In this document: positions 36,931-47,085 of the stretch, piece by piece
Numbering within the stretch: position 1 is the stretch's first letter
Layout of the letters: the number at the start of each line of letters is the position of its first letter
Assembly (NCBI GenBank): GCA_003168265.1
Contig: PMSV01000001.1
Coordinates: 1 to 64,000 of the forward strand
Direction: 5' to 3'
Length of the DNA: 64,000 bases
DNA from: Chitinophagaceae bacterium
Lineage (GTDB): Bacteria > Bacteroidota > Bacteroidia > Chitinophagales > Chitinophagaceae
Notes under the pieces: generated by a model
Told to the model about the DNA's origin: nothing
What the model saw: only the letters and a program-made list of their open reading frames with translations
Database searches by the model: none
Translations under genes and position numbers: made by a program

Positions 36931-39900
36931 ATGACGCTGAAAATGGTATTTGATTTAATAACCAAGCTAACGCGTATGATAAATTTTTTACCCTCACTGC
37001 GCTTCCGGGTTTGTGCAATGATCTTTATTTTTTTGATTTCCAATAGTCAACGAAGCTTTAGCCAAGTCACCGGAGATTATGAATCACTTGCAACAGGCAA
37101 TTGGAGTATCTATACGAACTGGAATATTTATAATGGGACTGCCTGGGTGGCTGCCACTGCAGCCAACGGTTATCCGGGCCAAAATAGCGCTACTTCAAAT
37201 GTAACTATTTTGGCGGGTAAGACCATTACATTGGATGTCACACCTGCAGATGCAATAGCAAGCCTTCAGCTTGGGGGAACAACCACTGGCTCGGGTGCTG
37301 GTGCCATCACCTTTAGCTCAGGAACACAGCTAACAGTTAATGGTACAGTAACTCTCGGAAGTGCCGCTGCACGAACAGGGACTCTTACTATGACAAGCGG
37401 AGGGACCTTATTTGCTCAGGGCTTTGCGGTTAATGCAGTCACTGGAAATAACATATGGACACCAGGTACCGGTACGGTTGAACTCACGGCCACCAATACC
37501 CTTCCCGCATCTCTTTTGACCAGCTTTAATAATTTAATTATCAATGCGGGAACTACTACCCTGGGAGAAGCAATTTCAATAACTAGTGCATTGACAGTTG
37601 CATCAGGTTCTATTCTCAATGCATCAACATATATAGTTTCTTTTGCAAACACCGGCGAGACAGCTACCATTAACGGGACATTCGAGACCGCAGATCCAAG
37701 CGGTTTTTCGGGCACAACCAATACTGCTATCAAATCGACCAACACGCCAACCATTACACTGGCAAACACTTCGACAGTTCTGTATTCAGCGCCAACAGGT
37801 GGGCAAACAGTTACAGGGGCTTTAGCATATAATAATCTATCCTTCAGCAATGGAAGCGGCACTAATTCCGCCAATGCAAATATTGCTGTGAATGGAACAT
37901 TGACGACTAGCGCCGGAGGTACTTTTGATCTTACTGCAGCATTTATTTTAAGCGGAATGCTGTCAACTGTAGCAAATAGTGGTACAATCAGCACCGAAGT
38001 GCCCACGGCGACAAGCGCTACACCGATACCTGCCGGGATAAACTGGGGAAGCGCCGGCGCCATCACTTATGGTTCAACAGCCGGAGGCCAGACTGTTGTA
38101 GCCGGGGCCTATTTTAATATCAATTTTTTAGGAAATCCCACTAAAACACTTTCCGGCAACATAACAGTTGGAGGAGCGCTGACCATCAATGCAGGAGCTG
38201 TGGATGTTTCAGCAAGCAATTATTCCATCACGATCAGTGGCAACTGGGTCAACAATTCCGCTGCAGCGGCATTTACTGCGGAGTCAGGAACAGTAACTTT
38301 TAATGGCGCCACACAGGCCATCAATGGTTCAAAGAGAACAGAATTTTACAATTTAAGTGTCACTGGAGGAACGACCACGGTTGGAGTAGATCTTAATACG
38401 ATCTTAAATACTCTATCTGTTGCTTCGGCATCAACCCTTGATGCATCAACTTACACTTTGGCTTTTAACGCGACAGGCGGTGCAGCTACCATTAATGGCA
38501 CTTTCAGGACTGCAAATACCGCTGGATTTTCAGGAGCTTCTGCTGCAGCCATCAGCTCTGCCAATACTCCCACTATTACGCTGGCAAATACTTCTACAGT
38601 TGAATATTCAGCTACAACTGGGGGACAAACAGTAACCGGAGCCTTGCCTTATAACAGCTTAAAATTTGATAACACGAGCGGAACCAATAGCGCCAATGCA
38701 AATATTGTTGTGAATGGAACATTAACGACTACTTCCGGAGGTGTTTTTGATCTGACCGCCGCATATACACTGAGCGGAACACTCGCAACCATATCAAATA
38801 GTGGCACGATCAGTACCGAAATGCCGACTGCTACTAGCGCAACTCCCATACCCGTAGGTTTAACCTGGGGTGGCACGATCACTTATGGTTCAACTTCGGG
38901 TTCACAAACCCTCGTAAGCGGCACCTACAATAACCTGACGCTTTCGGGCAGTGCAGGCAGTGTTTTGGGAGGAGCAGCAACAGTAAATTCCACCCTAAGC
39001 ATAACCGCAGGAATCCTGACATTGGGCACTTATAATATCACTATTGCATCCTCGGGAACAGTATCAGGCAGCTTTTCAACTACTGCCTACATCATGACCA
39101 ACAGCAGCGGGCAATTGAAACAAACGGTTGGTTCTTCACAGGTGACATTCCCAATCGGCGATTCCTATTATGACCCCCTGCAAATAACAAATACCGGCAC
39201 TTCGGGAGTATACGGTGTAAATGCTGTGGACGGGGCGCCCCCTTCACTTTGGGACCCTACCAAAGTGGTAAATGTCACATGGGTGGTAAGCCAGGCTACA
39301 TCTGGAGGCGTTCTATCCCTTGTGGCCGGTTGGCAGACAGCACAGCAAGCGGCGAACTTTGCAGCCGGAACTACTCCGGAAATCGGACTATGGAATGGAA
39401 CATCCTGGTCGCAGGTCACTGCGACCCAAACGGGTAATACTTTCAATTCGTCTCCAAATACTTTTTCTTCAGTCGGCACATTTGCTGTTGGAAAGGATGA
39501 CTGCTTCACAGGTTCGCCGACCACTTACTATTCAGGCACAACTGGTACGCTTGACCAACTTACCACCTGGTGGACGAATTCAAACGGAACTGGTACGCAT
39601 CCCAGTGACTTTGTTGCTCAAAGCCAGACCTATCTCATTCAGACCAGCGCAAACCTGGGGGCGAACTGGACGGTGACTGGCACAGGTTCTGTTATAAATG
39701 TTGGGAATGGATCAACCTTAACACCTACATTCACGGTCGGCGGAGCCAATGTATTGACAGTAAATTCTGGGGCAGTCATTAATGTGAATGCCAGCTCGAT
39801 ACTTTTTTTGTCCACCACCGGCACACTGGCCAATATCACACCGGGTACGCTTAGTGCAACAAGCACGGTGAATTTTGCATCGACTGCTGCACAAACCATA

Positions 39901-42900
39901 CCAGCGCTGAATTATGGCAATTTAACAAGCAGCAGCAGCGGATCAAGAACTCTGGCCGGTAGTGGCACTATTGGTATAGCCGGCACATTTACACCGAGCA
40001 CAAACAGCTATACCATAACTGGCAGCACAATTAATTTTAACGGCACGGGTCAAACGATACCCGCATTCAATTATTATAATCTGGCCAATACGAATAACAT
40101 AACACTGGCAGGAACAGGAAATATCGGGATCGAAGGATCATTTACCATAGGAGGAACTTATACCGTTTCGGGAAGCACAGTTGTATTCAATGGACAAGCC
40201 GGTGATGCCAACCAAACTGTACCATTGATCAGCAGTTCTGACCTTGGTTCCGGAGTCACAGCCGGAGGTTATTACAATCTTACGATTGCTTCTGCAGTTA
40301 CAACTTACCTGCCCTATACAACAGGCAGTTCTGCATTGGGCAATACTATTCCTATATATGGAACCCTCAGCTATTCAGGGACCGGTCAGCTTGTGTTCAA
40401 TAATGCAAGCACAGCCGGAAATGTGAATACTTTTTATATCGGTGCTTATTCAAGCACCCCTACTTCGGGAATTGCTAATACAGGCTCACTTGTAGGAGCA
40501 GGAACTTGTACAATTTATGTATATGGAAATTTCATAAACAACGGAACGGTTTATACAAATTCAACAGGCAATAATGCCATAATTGAATTCAGCGGAACCA
40601 GTGCCTCTCCCCAGCAATTTGTCTGTGCCAGCGGCCGCCAGGTCTGGTTTTACATTAATAACGGAGCAGTGGTAAATATGACCGGCAATGTGATTATAGG
40701 TTCTGCTTCCCAACCCTATCCGGCCTACCTTATCGTCTATTCCGGAGCGACTCTGAATATGGGACCCTATATAATTTCTTCACAGGACGCCACAAGGGCC
40801 GCAAATGCTTATTTCGTTTTAGAGAGCGGAGGGACATTGGGAATCGGTTCGCCATACGGGATCACCACTAACATATCTGCAGGAGCGGTCAATGCAGGTA
40901 ACATACAGCTTTTTGCCGATTCGACTTCCACCCTTTACCGTTCATTCAGCAGTGGAGCCAATTATGTTTATAATGGTACAAGCAGCCAGGTAACCGGAGT
41001 TTTTTCCACCACTCCTACAGCGAGTACTGTAAAGAATTTGTATATTGAGAATGCTTCAGGCGTTACTCTTTCTCAAGCCACTTCAATAAGTACCGGGCTT
41101 TATATCGGAAATATCGGATCTGCCTCTGCCAATATCACACAGGTGCTTAACAGCATATTTGCTGATGGCGGCAACCAGGTCACTAGTACAGGTACCCTGA
41201 ACCTTGGAACTACACCCTATGCGCCTGTTGCCACAATTACTAATGCAAGCCAGTTCATATTGGGCTCAGCGACGGCAGGAACAACTTACCCTGCATTCGG
41301 TACTAATAGTATCGGTGCGGGTACAACCGTGCAATACAATTCAGGAAACGGGATAGCGCAGACCGTATTGGCTTCACCTGCCTATTATAACCTTTCAATT
41401 GTCAATTCATCAGGAACAGGGAGTTCCACCAAGACACTAAGCGGAAACCTGACTGTCTACGGAAGTCTCAGCAATGGCGCCAACGGTACGCTTGATGCCG
41501 GCGCCAGCAACTATAACATCACTGTGGACGGAAACTGGGCAAACAGCGGAACATTCAATGCAAGAAGCGCAACAGTGACATTCAATGGGGGTGGTACCAA
41601 TTCGCAAATACAAAGCGCTACCCAAACGGTGACCCCGGGTACAGGTTCAACCACCACTTTCTATACACTGGTTAATAACAGCACTTATACTGTTCAACTG
41701 GCAGGTAATGCCACTACCGGCAATACATTTACCAATGGCTCCTCCGCTTCAGTCTTTAATGCAGCAACATTTACCCATACAGTAACAGCCCTGTCAACTA
41801 TAAATGGCGGCAATTACCAGGCAGGCACAGGCCTGCAGACATTCACGGGAGGCCTGACTGTGGCAGGCGGAACCTTCACAGGCCAGACCGGGCCGGTTAC
41901 CGTAGGCAGCAGCACCCTGGCTGGCGCGGTCACTCTTAGCAGTGGTACGCTGATCGCCCCTTCCGGAACTTTTAGCGTTTACGGCAACTGGGCACAGACA
42001 AGTGGAACCACTTTCACGTCTGGAACAGGTGGCAATACCGTGACCTTTACGATGCCGTCTTCCCTCAGCCCGGGCACACAAACCATTAATTCAGGCGGTG
42101 GCTCCAACAGTTCATTCAACAATATCAACCATGCAGGTTCGGGTATACTCCAGATAACAACCAATGCTCTTGTTACGAACGGCACATTTACCAATAATAC
42201 TGGTTCAGGTAATTTTGATGCCAACGGGCAGTCTCATACGGTCACGGGACTGGCAACTGTCCTCGCATCTTCCTACCTGCCCAAAACAGCACAGCAAACC
42301 TTTAATGGAGGGCTGACCATCAATGGCAGCACGGCTACCTTTAATGGCCTTGTTAACAGCCTGGTCAGTGCCACTAATGTCACGATCACCAGCGGGACCC
42401 TTACTGCCCCCGGCAGCAGCGGCACCTTCACCGTTTCCGGTAATTTTTCCAATTCCGGCGTATTTACCAATAGCAGCGGTACGGTCACTTTCAACGGAAC
42501 TGCCTCCGGAAATACTATTTCCGGCAGCCTGACCACTACCAATGAATTCTATAACCTCACTGTCAACGGTTCGGCCGGAGGATGGATATTTAGTAACAGT
42601 GCCGACATCAAGAACAATGTGCTGTTGACAACAGGTTCACTGACAGGGCCAACTGCAGGCAACCTCAATGTAGGCCTCAACTGGACCAATAATGGAGGCT
42701 CTTTCACACCCTCTACAAGCACTGTCACTTTCTATGGTGCTGTGGCGCAGGCCATTAAGGGTTCTGCCGCTGCACAAACCTTTTATAATGTCACCACCGC
42801 CAATTCAGGAACCGCGCTTAGTGTTGCAGGAAGCACTGCCACTCTAAACCTTAATGGCAGCATGACCATCGGCCTCAGTACTACACTGGCCGCCGGAACA

Positions 42901-45339
42901 GCAACAGCCATCAATGTGGGAGCTAACTGGACTGATAACACTGCCACCAGTGCAGGCGGGTTTACACCGGCATCATCAAAAGTCACTTTTGACGGGGGCA
43001 TTGCAGCCAACATAAACGGCAGCGCTACCGGCCAGACCTTCTTTAACATGGCCACCTCAACTAATAATACTGCCCTCAGCGTGGCAGGAAGCACAGCCAC
43101 GGTTACACTTAAAGGTGGCATGACCATTGGCAGCGCTACTACCATCGCTGCTGGGACAGCTTCAACGATCAATGTTGCGGCCAACTGGACTGATAATACT
43201 TCGACAGGGTCGGGTGGATTTACCCCGGGTTCGGGAACTGTTTATTTTAACGGGGCAACAACACAATCCGTAAATGGCAGCTCTTCTGCCCAAACCTTCA
43301 ACAATTTCACTTTGTCTAATTCGGCCACTTCGGTAAGTGCAGCTGGCAGTACGACGAAGTTGACACTTAACGGCACGATGACCATCAATAGCAATACCAC
43401 CATGGCAGCCGGAACAGCTGCCAATATCTATGTGGCTGCCAATTGGTCCAACCTGGGTACATATAATGCGGGAACAGGTACCGTCACATTCAATGCCCCA
43501 TCTTCGTCAACAACGCAGAACCTCAATGCCGGCAGCAGCACTTTCTACAACCTTGTTAACAATACAGCAGGTACCCTCCTGCTCTACCTCAATTCATTGG
43601 TGACCAGCAACAACTTCACCAACATTACCGGTACTTTCAATGCCAATTCCCTTGGCCATGCAGTTGGCAGTGCGAGCACTAATATTGGCTCTGCAACAAT
43701 CAGTGGTGGAACCTATACCGCAAGTTCACAGCTTCAAAGTTTTAACGGAGGGCTCACCATCTCAGGCGGAACTTTTGACGGAACCAATGGCGGTTCAGGC
43801 ACCGCAGGAAGCCAGGTAGCAGCCTATACTGTGCTTATTAGTAGCGGGACAATTACAGCGCCAAGCGCTGTGGGTTCCTTCAATGTTACCGGTAACTGGA
43901 CATATAACGGCGGAACATTCACGGCCAATGGAGGTACCGTCAATTTCAACAATACAAGCGGAAGCACCGCTCAGACCATTGGTGGTACGCAATCCACCAT
44001 ATTCAATGGACTCATGATCAATAATTCAGCTGGGGTTACATTCATTGATGGAAACTTGAAGAGCAAATCAGTTAATGGTGCACTAACGCTAACCGCCGGT
44101 TTACTTACAACAGATGCCCATGACTTGCTTATCCTCGGCGGGAGTGCGACCACTAATCTGGATGCTCCGCCGAATGTTACCACTACTTATTACAGTACCG
44201 TTACTTCATATATCAACGGACCGGTTCAAAGGACATTGTTATCTTCTGCGCCAAATACTTCAGTATTATTCTTCCCGGTTGGACAATCAGCGATCGGCTA
44301 TGTTCCTTTAAGTATTTCACAAACTACTCCCGCCAGCACGCAAACCTATACAGGCCAATACATTCATACTTATGCCTATAGCCTTGGTCCGGTATCACCG
44401 GCAAGTTTACCTCAAATAAATCATGTAAGCGGATGTGACTACTGGAGGCTTGACCTGGGAACTACTTATCCTGCCACCAGCAATAGCTCCTTACCGACTG
44501 GAACTACAGCTAATATCACAATGTACTGGAACCCGAACAACAGCAAGGAGTGCCAGACCAGTACAACCACTACTTACGTAACCAATCTTCCGACACTTGC
44601 AATTGCCCATTTGAATTTTGTTAGCGGCCAATCCTATTCAGGATTGTGGGCAGCATTGGGTAATACTTACACTTTCGGGGATTATTCCTCACCAACACAG
44701 CTCACCAGCAATAGCATTGAATATGTGGGTGTTTCCACTTTCAGTCCGTTCGCTTTGGCAACCTCCAACGGAGCGAACAACCCACTTCCCATCTTGCTTG
44801 ATTATTTAACAGCTATCAAGGAAGCCGGTTACAACAAAATCACCTGGAAAGCTGAATGTAATTCATCTTCATCAGACTTTGTGCTGGAACGTTCTTACAA
44901 CGGCATTGAATTCAGCAGCATTGATTCAGTGCATGTGACAGATACGTCCGACTGTATACAGCCATTTATTTATAACGATTATACCGCAACGGGTACCAGG
45001 GATTACTACCGTGTAAGAATCGTTGATGTTGCTGGCAATATCACTTATTCTGATATCGTAATGATCCTTAATGAAGGCAATGCATTGCAAATGATCAGTA
45101 TCAGACCAAACCCTGCAACGACTGAAGCATGGCTCACTATATCGGCATCGCAAAACAATAAGGTTGAACTTTCGATACTTGATATCACAGGAAGGGAATT
45201 GGAGCGGAAGACTATAGAAGTAATGGCAGGTTCGAACAGCATTGACTTGCAAATAGGGAATTTTGCTAAGGGCATGTATATTGTGAAAGCAGTTTACAAC
45301 AATGGAGAATCAAGCAGTTTACCGTTCATTAAACAATAA
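36931..45339 (+). CDS. Giant T9SS-exported beta-helix repeat protein, 2,802 residues
   Basis: The signal peptide region is residues 1-45 (core VCAMIFIFLIS, cleavage near SFSQ). ATG 36931 gives an N-terminal extension of 15 residues before a second possible start (36976, MINFLPSLRF), so the start is uncertain. A tandem pair of ~200-residue repeats (nt 37540-38930) is followed by an internal terminal-like module with FPIGDSYYDPL (about residues 720-860), long S/T/N/G-rich beta-helix sequence, A/B repeats related to the other giant genes (41.8-42.5 kb), three ~80-residue repeats (42.74-43.45 kb), and the shared C-terminal module (NGPVQR, FPVGQS, CDYWRLDLG). The T9SS type A sorting domain follows (RPNPATTEAWL, final PFIKQ). 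It is a probable surface adhesin on the opposite strand to its relatives. Ligand unknown. Confidence 0.9.
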   Translation: MTLKMVFDLITKLTRMINFLPSLRFRVCAMIFIFLISNSQRSFSQVTGDYESLATGNWSIYTNWNIYNGTAWVAATAANGYPGQNSATSNVTILAGKTITLDVTPADAIASLQLGGTTTGSGAGAITFSSGTQLTVNGTVTLGSAAARTGTLTMTSGGTLFAQGFAVNAVTGNNIWTPGTGTVELTATNTLPASLLTSFNNLIINAGTTTLGEAISITSALTVASGSILNASTYIVSFANTGETATINGTFETADPSGFSGTTNTAIKSTNTPTITLANTSTVLYSAPTGGQTVTGALAYNNLSFSNGSGTNSANANIAVNGTLTTSAGGTFDLTAAFILSGMLSTVANSGTISTEVPTATSATPIPAGINWGSAGAITYGSTAGGQTVVAGAYFNINFLGNPTKTLSGNITVGGALTINAGAVDVSASNYSITISGNWVNNSAAAAFTAESGTVTFNGATQAINGSKRTEFYNLSVTGGTTTVGVDLNTILNTLSVASASTLDASTYTLAFNATGGAATINGTFRTANTAGFSGASAAAISSANTPTITLANTSTVEYSATTGGQTVTGALPYNSLKFDNTSGTNSANANIVVNGTLTTTSGGVFDLTAAYTLSGTLATISNSGTISTEMPTATSATPIPVGLTWGGTITYGSTSGSQTLVSGTYNNLTLSGSAGSVLGGAATVNSTLSITAGILTLGTYNITIASSGTVSGSFSTTAYIMTNSSGQLKQTVGSSQVTFPIGDSYYDPLQITNTGTSGVYGVNAVDGAPPSLWDPTKVVNVTWVVSQATSGGVLSLVAGWQTAQQAANFAAGTTPEIGLWNGTSWSQVTATQTGNTFNSSPNTFSSVGTFAVGKDDCFTGSPTTYYSGTTGTLDQLTTWWTNSNGTGTHPSDFVAQSQTYLIQTSANLGANWTVTGTGSVINVGNGSTLTPTFTVGGANVLTVNSGAVINVNASSILFLSTTGTLANITPGTLSATSTVNFASTAAQTIPALNYGNLTSSSSGSRTLAGSGTIGIAGTFTPSTNSYTITGSTINFNGTGQTIPAFNYYNLANTNNITLAGTGNIGIEGSFTIGGTYTVSGSTVVFNGQAGDANQTVPLISSSDLGSGVTAGGYYNLTIASAVTTYLPYTTGSSALGNTIPIYGTLSYSGTGQLVFNNASTAGNVNTFYIGAYSSTPTSGIANTGSLVGAGTCTIYVYGNFINNGTVYTNSTGNNAIIEFSGTSASPQQFVCASGRQVWFYINNGAVVNMTGNVIIGSASQPYPAYLIVYSGATLNMGPYIISSQDATRAANAYFVLESGGTLGIGSPYGITTNISAGAVNAGNIQLFADSTSTLYRSFSSGANYVYNGTSSQVTGVFSTTPTASTVKNLYIENASGVTLSQATSISTGLYIGNIGSASANITQVLNSIFADGGNQVTSTGTLNLGTTPYAPVATITNASQFILGSATAGTTYPAFGTNSIGAGTTVQYNSGNGIAQTVLASPAYYNLSIVNSSGTGSSTKTLSGNLTVYGSLSNGANGTLDAGASNYNITVDGNWANSGTFNARSATVTFNGGGTNSQIQSATQTVTPGTGSTTTFYTLVNNSTYTVQLAGNATTGNTFTNGSSASVFNAATFTHTVTALSTINGGNYQAGTGLQTFTGGLTVAGGTFTGQTGPVTVGSSTLAGAVTLSSGTLIAPSGTFSVYGNWAQTSGTTFTSGTGGNTVTFTMPSSLSPGTQTINSGGGSNSSFNNINHAGSGILQITTNALVTNGTFTNNTGSGNFDANGQSHTVTGLATVLASSYLPKTAQQTFNGGLTINGSTATFNGLVNSLVSATNVTITSGTLTAPGSSGTFTVSGNFSNSGVFTNSSGTVTFNGTASGNTISGSLTTTNEFYNLTVNGSAGGWIFSNSADIKNNVLLTTGSLTGPTAGNLNVGLNWTNNGGSFTPSTSTVTFYGAVAQAIKGSAAAQTFYNVTTANSGTALSVAGSTATLNLNGSMTIGLSTTLAAGTATAINVGANWTDNTATSAGGFTPASSKVTFDGGIAANINGSATGQTFFNMATSTNNTALSVAGSTATVTLKGGMTIGSATTIAAGTASTINVAANWTDNTSTGSGGFTPGSGTVYFNGATTQSVNGSSSAQTFNNFTLSNSATSVSAAGSTTKLTLNGTMTINSNTTMAAGTAANIYVAANWSNLGTYNAGTGTVTFNAPSSSTTQNLNAGSSTFYNLVNNTAGTLLLYLNSLVTSNNFTNITGTFNANSLGHAVGSASTNIGSATISGGTYTASSQLQSFNGGLTISGGTFDGTNGGSGTAGSQVAAYTVLISSGTITAPSAVGSFNVTGNWTYNGGTFTANGGTVNFNNTSGSTAQTIGGTQSTIFNGLMINNSAGVTFIDGNLKSKSVNGALTLTAGLLTTDAHDLLILGGSATTNLDAPPNVTTTYYSTVTSYINGPVQRTLLSSAPNTSVLFFPVGQSAIGYVPLSISQTTPASTQTYTGQYIHTYAYSLGPVSPASLPQINHVSGCDYWRLDLGTTYPATSNSSLPTGTTANITMYWNPNNSKECQTSTTTTYVTNLPTLAIAHLNFVSGQSYSGLWAALGNTYTFGDYSSPTQLTSNSIEYVGVSTFSPFALATSNGANNPLPILLDYLTAIKEAGYNKITWKAECNSSSSDFVLERSYNGIEFSSIDSVHVTDTSDCIQPFIYNDYTATGTRDYYRVRIVDVAGNITYSDIVMILNEGNALQMISIRPNPATTEAWLTISASQNNKVELSILDITGRELERKTIEVMAGSNSIDLQIGNFAKGMYIVKAVYNNGESSSLPFIKQ
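37540..38930 (+). repeat. Tandem pair of ~600-bp repeats, period ~820 bp
   Basis: Two units (about 37540-38110 and 38345-38930) share TINGTF, TPTITLANTSTV, GGQTVTGAL, GTNSANANI and PTATSATPIP, with a spacer of about 230 bp encoding a GNW-type unit. Confidence 0.75.
42740..43450 (+). repeat. Three ~243-bp repeats
   Basis: Units share QTFxN, SVAGSTATLxLNGSMTI, AAGTA and ANWTDNT. Closely related units occur in the first giant gene at about 660-1260 on the opposite strand. Confidence 0.7.
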
Positions 45340-45377
45340 CATTATCATAATTAATCAATTTTCGAAATCTAAAATAA

Positions 45378-45416
45378 GAAAGGCTGTCTCAAATTCAAAA
45401 GAGGCAGCTTTTTTTT
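45378..45416 (+). terminator. Rho-independent terminator after the fourth giant gene
   Basis: AAAGGCTGTCTC pairs, with one bulge, with GAGGCAGCTTT, followed by eight or so T residues, about 40 bp after the stop codon. Confidence 0.8.
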
Positions 45417-45595
45417 ATGGTCCGTGGTATATTATTGAAAAGACGACTTAGACAGGATACGCAATCGTTAGATTGCACACTGTTTTTGTGGTAGAAACTG
45501 TATTGGACACCTTAACCCTAAAAGCACTTTTATACATAAACATGACAGGGCTTTTATTGACATCAACTGACAGGGTGTTGCCTCAGGTCAGACTC

Positions 45596-45884
45596 CTAAT
45601 AATTTGTTTTCTTGCATTGAAAAGCCGAAGCCAAATCGCTCCAATATCCTAATCCTTGTAAGATAGCATAGCTACTTCTTTGTAGCTGTTTCGCCATACA
45701 GTTTTCTGCCAAACTATCTGAATTGTCGATGTCTATCAGAAATAAACAGGGGAGTATTCCTTTTCTGAAACCGAACTTGGGTGCATAGGAAGGTTGATGT
45801 CCAGGATTATAAGGTCCTACCTTATTTCTTCGGCCATTTTCCTTAAGGTCAATCCCTACTTCGCAAGGTCCAACTAATAATTTT
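45596..45884 (-). other. Unrecognised open frame without a start, possible gene remnant
   Basis: On the minus strand about 95 codons stay open, ending at TAG 45596-45598. The only ATG is late in the frame. The translation contains GPYNPGHQPSYAPKFGF, ILPCLFLIDID and GLGYWSDLASAF, with normal amino-acid composition, but I do not recognise a family. It directly follows the response-regulator fragment. The remaining 45420-45595 shows nothing recognisable. Confidence 0.3.
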
Positions 45885-45950
45885 TTACAGAAAAATCAAT
45901 GCTAACGGACCGGCTATCTTCTTTTCATCTTCCACCATGAGTAATTTCAT
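45885..45950 (-). pseudogene. N-terminal fragment of an OmpR-type response regulator
   Basis: The frame starting at ATG 45950 reads MKLLMVEDEKKIAGPL, then leaves the family pattern and stops after 21 codons. MKLL(L/M)VEDEKKIA is the standard start of CusR-like (heavy-metal) response regulators, including the acidic pair E-D for metal binding. It lies 37 bp after the stop codon of the efflux adaptor gene on the same strand, where a regulator of that operon could once have been. The rest of the gene is absent. Confidence 0.5.
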
Positions 45951-45986
45951 GAATTTCACAAAAACTTTCTCTATGATTCTTAAATA

Positions 45987-47060
45987 TCATTTAACAGTTT
46001 CCCCTTCCTTGATTTCGTCATTGGCATTGGCAATGACCTGATCATCGGGATGCAGATCGCCGATGACTTCAATATGGTCTTTGTTCTCGTTTCCTGTGAT
46101 TACATCTACCTTCTGTGTCTTTCCCTGCCTTTCGACCAATACATATTTTCTTTCCGTCGAAGTTACAACAGCGGTTTTAGGCACCGAGAAGGAATTGGAC
46201 AAACCTTTCGAATCAAAAAGCAGGTCTGCATACATACCGGGACTAAGAGTTCCGTCCCTGTTATATACATCCAGTTCCACTCTTTCCGAACGATACTGTT
46301 GGCTGATATTCATCGATACCCGGGCGATCTTCCCCTTTCTTTCCATCCCCAGGTAGGCGGCCAGGGAAAACTGAACGCTGTCGTTTTCTTTCAATCCGGC
46401 AGCCATCTTTTCAGGTATGTCTACCTGCAAACGCAGGTGGTCCACCTCTTTTAATTCGAGCATGGGCAATGCATCCCGGGATTCTGCACTGACAAGCGCT
46501 CCAGGATGGACGTTTCGTTGGGTTATGACTCCGTTAAAAGGAGCGGTAACTACTAGATAGTCCATCATGGTTTGCTGCATCTCCCAGTTGGCTTTTTCAG
46601 CATTTGAAAGGGCACTGTCTGCTTCGGCCTTGGATTTAGCCGTTGCCAGGTCTTGTGGGGAAATTGCTCCAGGAGTCAGGGATGCTTCTTTGAGCCGTTC
46701 ATAGTTCGCGTGGTCAATGGCATAATCAGATCTTGAACGGGCATATCTTTCTTTTGCCTGTACGACCGCCTGCTGCAGTTCCGGCGCTTCCAGGGTCATT
46801 AGCAACTGGCCTTTCTGCACATGGGACCCAATATCGACCGATACTAGTTTTACATAGCCGTTGACCTTAGGAAATATCCTCACCTCCTCGTAGGCAGCCA
46901 ATTGGGCCGGCAACTTGAACTGCTGGATGATTCCGCCTTTTTGAAGAGGAACCCATTGAAATTTTGGCCCTGATACGGAGGCCTTAGTCTCAGGATCGTT
47001 GTGATTTCTACAGGAAGAAATAAGGAATAGAAATAAGCCGATGGTTACTAAATATCTCAT
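45987..47060 (-). CDS. RND efflux periplasmic adaptor (membrane fusion) subunit, lipoprotein
   Basis: 357 residues. The lipobox is LISSC (C19) after a short hydrophobic segment. HlyD-type features are the barrel-sandwich half with VNGYVKLVSVDIGSHVQKGQ, an alpha-hairpin (about 85-155), the second half with VTAPFNGVITQRNVHPGALV, then a beta-barrel and C-terminal domain. It links the inner-membrane pump to the outer-membrane channel. The frame is open upstream to 47240 within the pump gene; the lipoprotein signal fixes the start at 47060, 25 bp after the pump stop codon. It is the last gene of the operon. Substrate unknown. Confidence 0.92.
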   Translation of the reverse strand: MRYLVTIGLFLFLISSCRNHNDPETKASVSGPKFQWVPLQKGGIIQQFKLPAQLAAYEEVRIFPKVNGYVKLVSVDIGSHVQKGQLLMTLEAPELQQAVVQAKERYARSRSDYAIDHANYERLKEASLTPGAISPQDLATAKSKAEADSALSNAEKANWEMQQTMMDYLVVTAPFNGVITQRNVHPGALVSAESRDALPMLELKEVDHLRLQVDIPEKMAAGLKENDSVQFSLAAYLGMERKGKIARVSMNISQQYRSERVELDVYNRDGTLSPGMYADLLFDSKGLSNSFSVPKTAVVTSTERKYVLVERQGKTQKVDVITGNENKDHIEVIGDLHPDDQVIANANDEIKEGETVK

Positions 47061-47085
47061 TTTTAATTTTTTAAAATCCAGCAAT

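Noticed and set aside
45420-45986. An insertion sequence between the fourth giant gene and the efflux operon
   Set aside because: No transposase motif, terminal inverted repeats or target duplication could be seen, only a regulator fragment and an unrecognised open frame.
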